A stretch of DNA of 7,611 nucleotides from Alphaproteobacteria bacterium (GTDB lineage: Bacteria > Pseudomonadota > Alphaproteobacteria > Rhizobiales > Devosiaceae). The notes under the pieces are model-generated. The model was given only the letters and a program-made list of their open reading frames with translations, made no database searches and was not told where the DNA came from. Position 1 is the stretch's first letter; every line of letters starts with the position of its first letter. Where the stretch lies: positions 1 through 7,611 of the forward strand of contig JAADFY010000046.1 of NCBI GenBank assembly GCA_013152625.1, given 5' to 3'. Below are positions 6,081-7,611 of this stretch, in pieces. Both the position numbers and the translations under genes were made by a program.

Positions 6081-7611
6081 GTGACCACATCGCCGCAAAC
6101 CGACGCCCCCTGGCTGGACAATTATCCCGCCGGGGTCGATTTTAATGCCGAGATCGACCTGACCCCGGTCACCCACCGGGTGGCTGCCGCCTGCGAAAAA
6201 TATGGGGACCGGCCCGCTCTCGATTTCATGGGGGCCGAAACCAGCTACGCCGATCTGGCGGCCGATATTGATGCGTTTTGCGGCGCTTTGCAGACAGATT
6301 TCGGCATAAAGAAAGGCGACCGGGTCGCACTTCTTTTGCCCAACACGCCTTTTTACGTGGTGGCCTATTACGCCGTGCTCAAGGCCGGCGCTATCGTGGT
6401 CAACTGCAATCCGCTTTATACCGTGAACGAGTTGAACCACATACTGGCGGACGCCGGCGCCAAACTTCTGGTCACCCTTGACTTAAAAGCCCTGTTTGAA
6501 AAAGCAGAGGCCCTGCACGCCGCCAAAGTCGCCTCCAATATCATTGTGTGCCGCTTCACCGAAGCCCTGCCGGGGCTGAAAAAGTTCCTCTTTGGCCTGC
6601 TCAAGCGCGCCGATATCGCCGATACCGCCAATTCCCCGGTTGCGGCCAGCCTGACCGATTATCGTTCGCTGATAGACAAACGCCTGAAACCGACCCCCGT
6701 GTCCATCGACCCCAAAACCGACGTGGCTGTGCAGCAATATACCGGCGGTACCACCGGCCTGCCCAAAGGCGCCATGCTCTCCCACGCCAATATCGCCGCC
6801 AACCTGTCCCAGATCGATGTTTACGGCATTGGCGTATTCAATCACCCGGCCAAAACCGTCGCTGTCCTGCCATTCTTTCATATCTTTGCCATGACCGTGT
6901 GCCTGAATACGCCCCTGGCCAATGGCGGTCAGGTGATCATGCTGCCCCGGTTCGAAATCAAGGCGCTGCTCAGCCTCATCGCCCGCACGAAACCGACCAT
7001 ACTGCCCTCGGTGCCAACCCTCATTCGGGCGATCGCCACCTCCGAACTGACCGCCAAATTCGACATCTCTTCGGTTAAGTTGTGCATTTCCGGCGGCGCT
7101 CCATTGCCCGACGACACCCGCGACATGTTCGCCAAAATCTCAAATGCCCTGCTTGCCGAGGGTTATGGCCTCACCGAATGTTCACCCGTGGTGTGCTGCG
7201 CCGCCTTGAAATCTGAATCCCGGCGCACCTCCATCGGCATGCCCCTGCCCGGCACCCATGTCCGCTTTTGCGATCCCGACAATCCGGGCACCCAGATGCC
7301 CGCCGGCGAGCCCGGCGAAATACAGATCCGCGGCCCTCAGGTTATGCTGGGGTACTACAATAATGAGAAGGCCACCGCCGACGCTTTCGTTGACGGCTGG
7401 TTCCGCACCGGCGATGTGGGCCGCACGGACAAGGACGGCTATATTTACATCGTTGACCGGATCAAGGACCTCATTATTTGTTCCGGCAACAATGTGTACC
7501 CCTCGGCCATCGAAACCGTCCTGTACACCCACCCCGCAATCGATGAAGCCTCGGTAATCGGCGTCCCGGATGAAAAACGTGGCGAAATCCCGGTTGCCTT
7601 TGTAAAACTCC
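6081..7611 (+). CDS. fadD: Long-chain fatty acid-CoA ligase FadD (C-terminus cut by window edge)
   Basis: This ANL-superfamily enzyme activates free fatty acids: ATP forms an acyl-adenylate, and CoA then displaces AMP. Activation commits the acid to beta-oxidation, probably at the inner face of the membrane. The reading frame opens with GTG, giving MTTSPQTDAPWLDNYPAGVD, and runs 510 codons to the edge. Motifs appear in order: the ATP/AMP P-loop YTGGTTGLPKG (220-230), LPFFHIFAM (263-271), SGGAPLP (337-343), GYGLTECSP (361-369), the adenylate-binding WFRTGDVG (440-447), and the hinge DRIKDLIICSGNNVYPSAIE (459-478). E. coli FadD has 561 residues, so about 50 are missing, including the C-terminal catalytic lysine region. 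The gene diverges from fadE across a 598-base gap, which fits co-regulation by fatty-acid status. Assignment to the long-chain group rests on overall similarity to FadD; a medium-chain substrate preference is possible. Confidence 0.95.
   Translation, partial: MTTSPQTDAPWLDNYPAGVDFNAEIDLTPVTHRVAAACEKYGDRPALDFMGAETSYADLAADIDAFCGALQTDFGIKKGDRVALLLPNTPFYVVAYYAVLKAGAIVVNCNPLYTVNELNHILADAGAKLLVTLDLKALFEKAEALHAAKVASNIIVCRFTEALPGLKKFLFGLLKRADIADTANSPVAASLTDYRSLIDKRLKPTPVSIDPKTDVAVQQYTGGTTGLPKGAMLSHANIAANLSQIDVYGIGVFNHPAKTVAVLPFFHIFAMTVCLNTPLANGGQVIMLPRFEIKALLSLIARTKPTILPSVPTLIRAIATSELTAKFDISSVKLCISGGAPLPDDTRDMFAKISNALLAEGYGLTECSPVVCCAALKSESRRTSIGMPLPGTHVRFCDPDNPGTQMPAGEPGEIQIRGPQVMLGYYNNEKATADAFVDGWFRTGDVGRTDKDGYIYIVDRIKDLIICSGNNVYPSAIETVLYTHPAIDEASVIGVPDEKRGEIPVAFVKL

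Noticed and set aside
5892..6440. 182-codon minus-strand open frame running from inside fadD into the intergenic region
   Set aside because: Most of it is antisense to the conserved N-terminal part of fadD; its composition is Gly/Arg/His-rich and no family is recognisable.

Overview
The window carries a compact fatty-acid beta-oxidation locus from a GC-rich proteobacterium. The protein sequences, the GCC/CCC-rich codon use and the gene set point to the Alphaproteobacteria, but I cannot name a genus from sequence alone. No mobile-element genes, RNA genes or CRISPR arrays are visible. The only non-coding stretch of note is the roughly 600-base divergent intergenic region at 5483-6080.

Layout. 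On the minus strand, reading right to left, there is a three-gene run: fadE (5482 to 3008, membrane-anchored acyl-CoA dehydrogenase), fadJ (2967 to 982, fused enoyl-CoA hydratase / 3-hydroxyacyl-CoA dehydrogenase) and fadI (971 to beyond position 1, 3-ketoacyl-CoA thiolase, C-terminus cut off). Gaps of 40 and 10 bases suggest one operon. On the plus strand, divergently, fadD (6081 to beyond 7611, long-chain acyl-CoA ligase, C-terminus cut off) starts at a GTG codon behind a GGGAGG ribosome-binding site.

Function. The four genes together give a full cycle. FadD activates a free fatty acid to its CoA thioester, FadE makes the trans-2-enoyl-CoA, FadJ hydrates and oxidises it, and FadI cleaves off acetyl-CoA. 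The thiolase and multifunctional enzyme resemble the FadI/FadJ pair of E. coli rather than FadA/FadB.

Intergenic region. It holds a near-perfect 24-bp inverted repeat (23/24) whose arms enclose a visibly AT-richer segment of about 270 bp (5574-5844), a candidate miniature or decayed insertion element. It also holds a 10-bp direct repeat spaced exactly 20 bp, two short palindromes that could be operators, and a plausible sigma-70-type promoter for fadD.

I do not see an undescribed system here. The coding part is ordinary metabolism. The best leads are the inverted-repeat element between the divergent fad genes, the operator-like repeats beside it, and the short C-terminus of FadJ.
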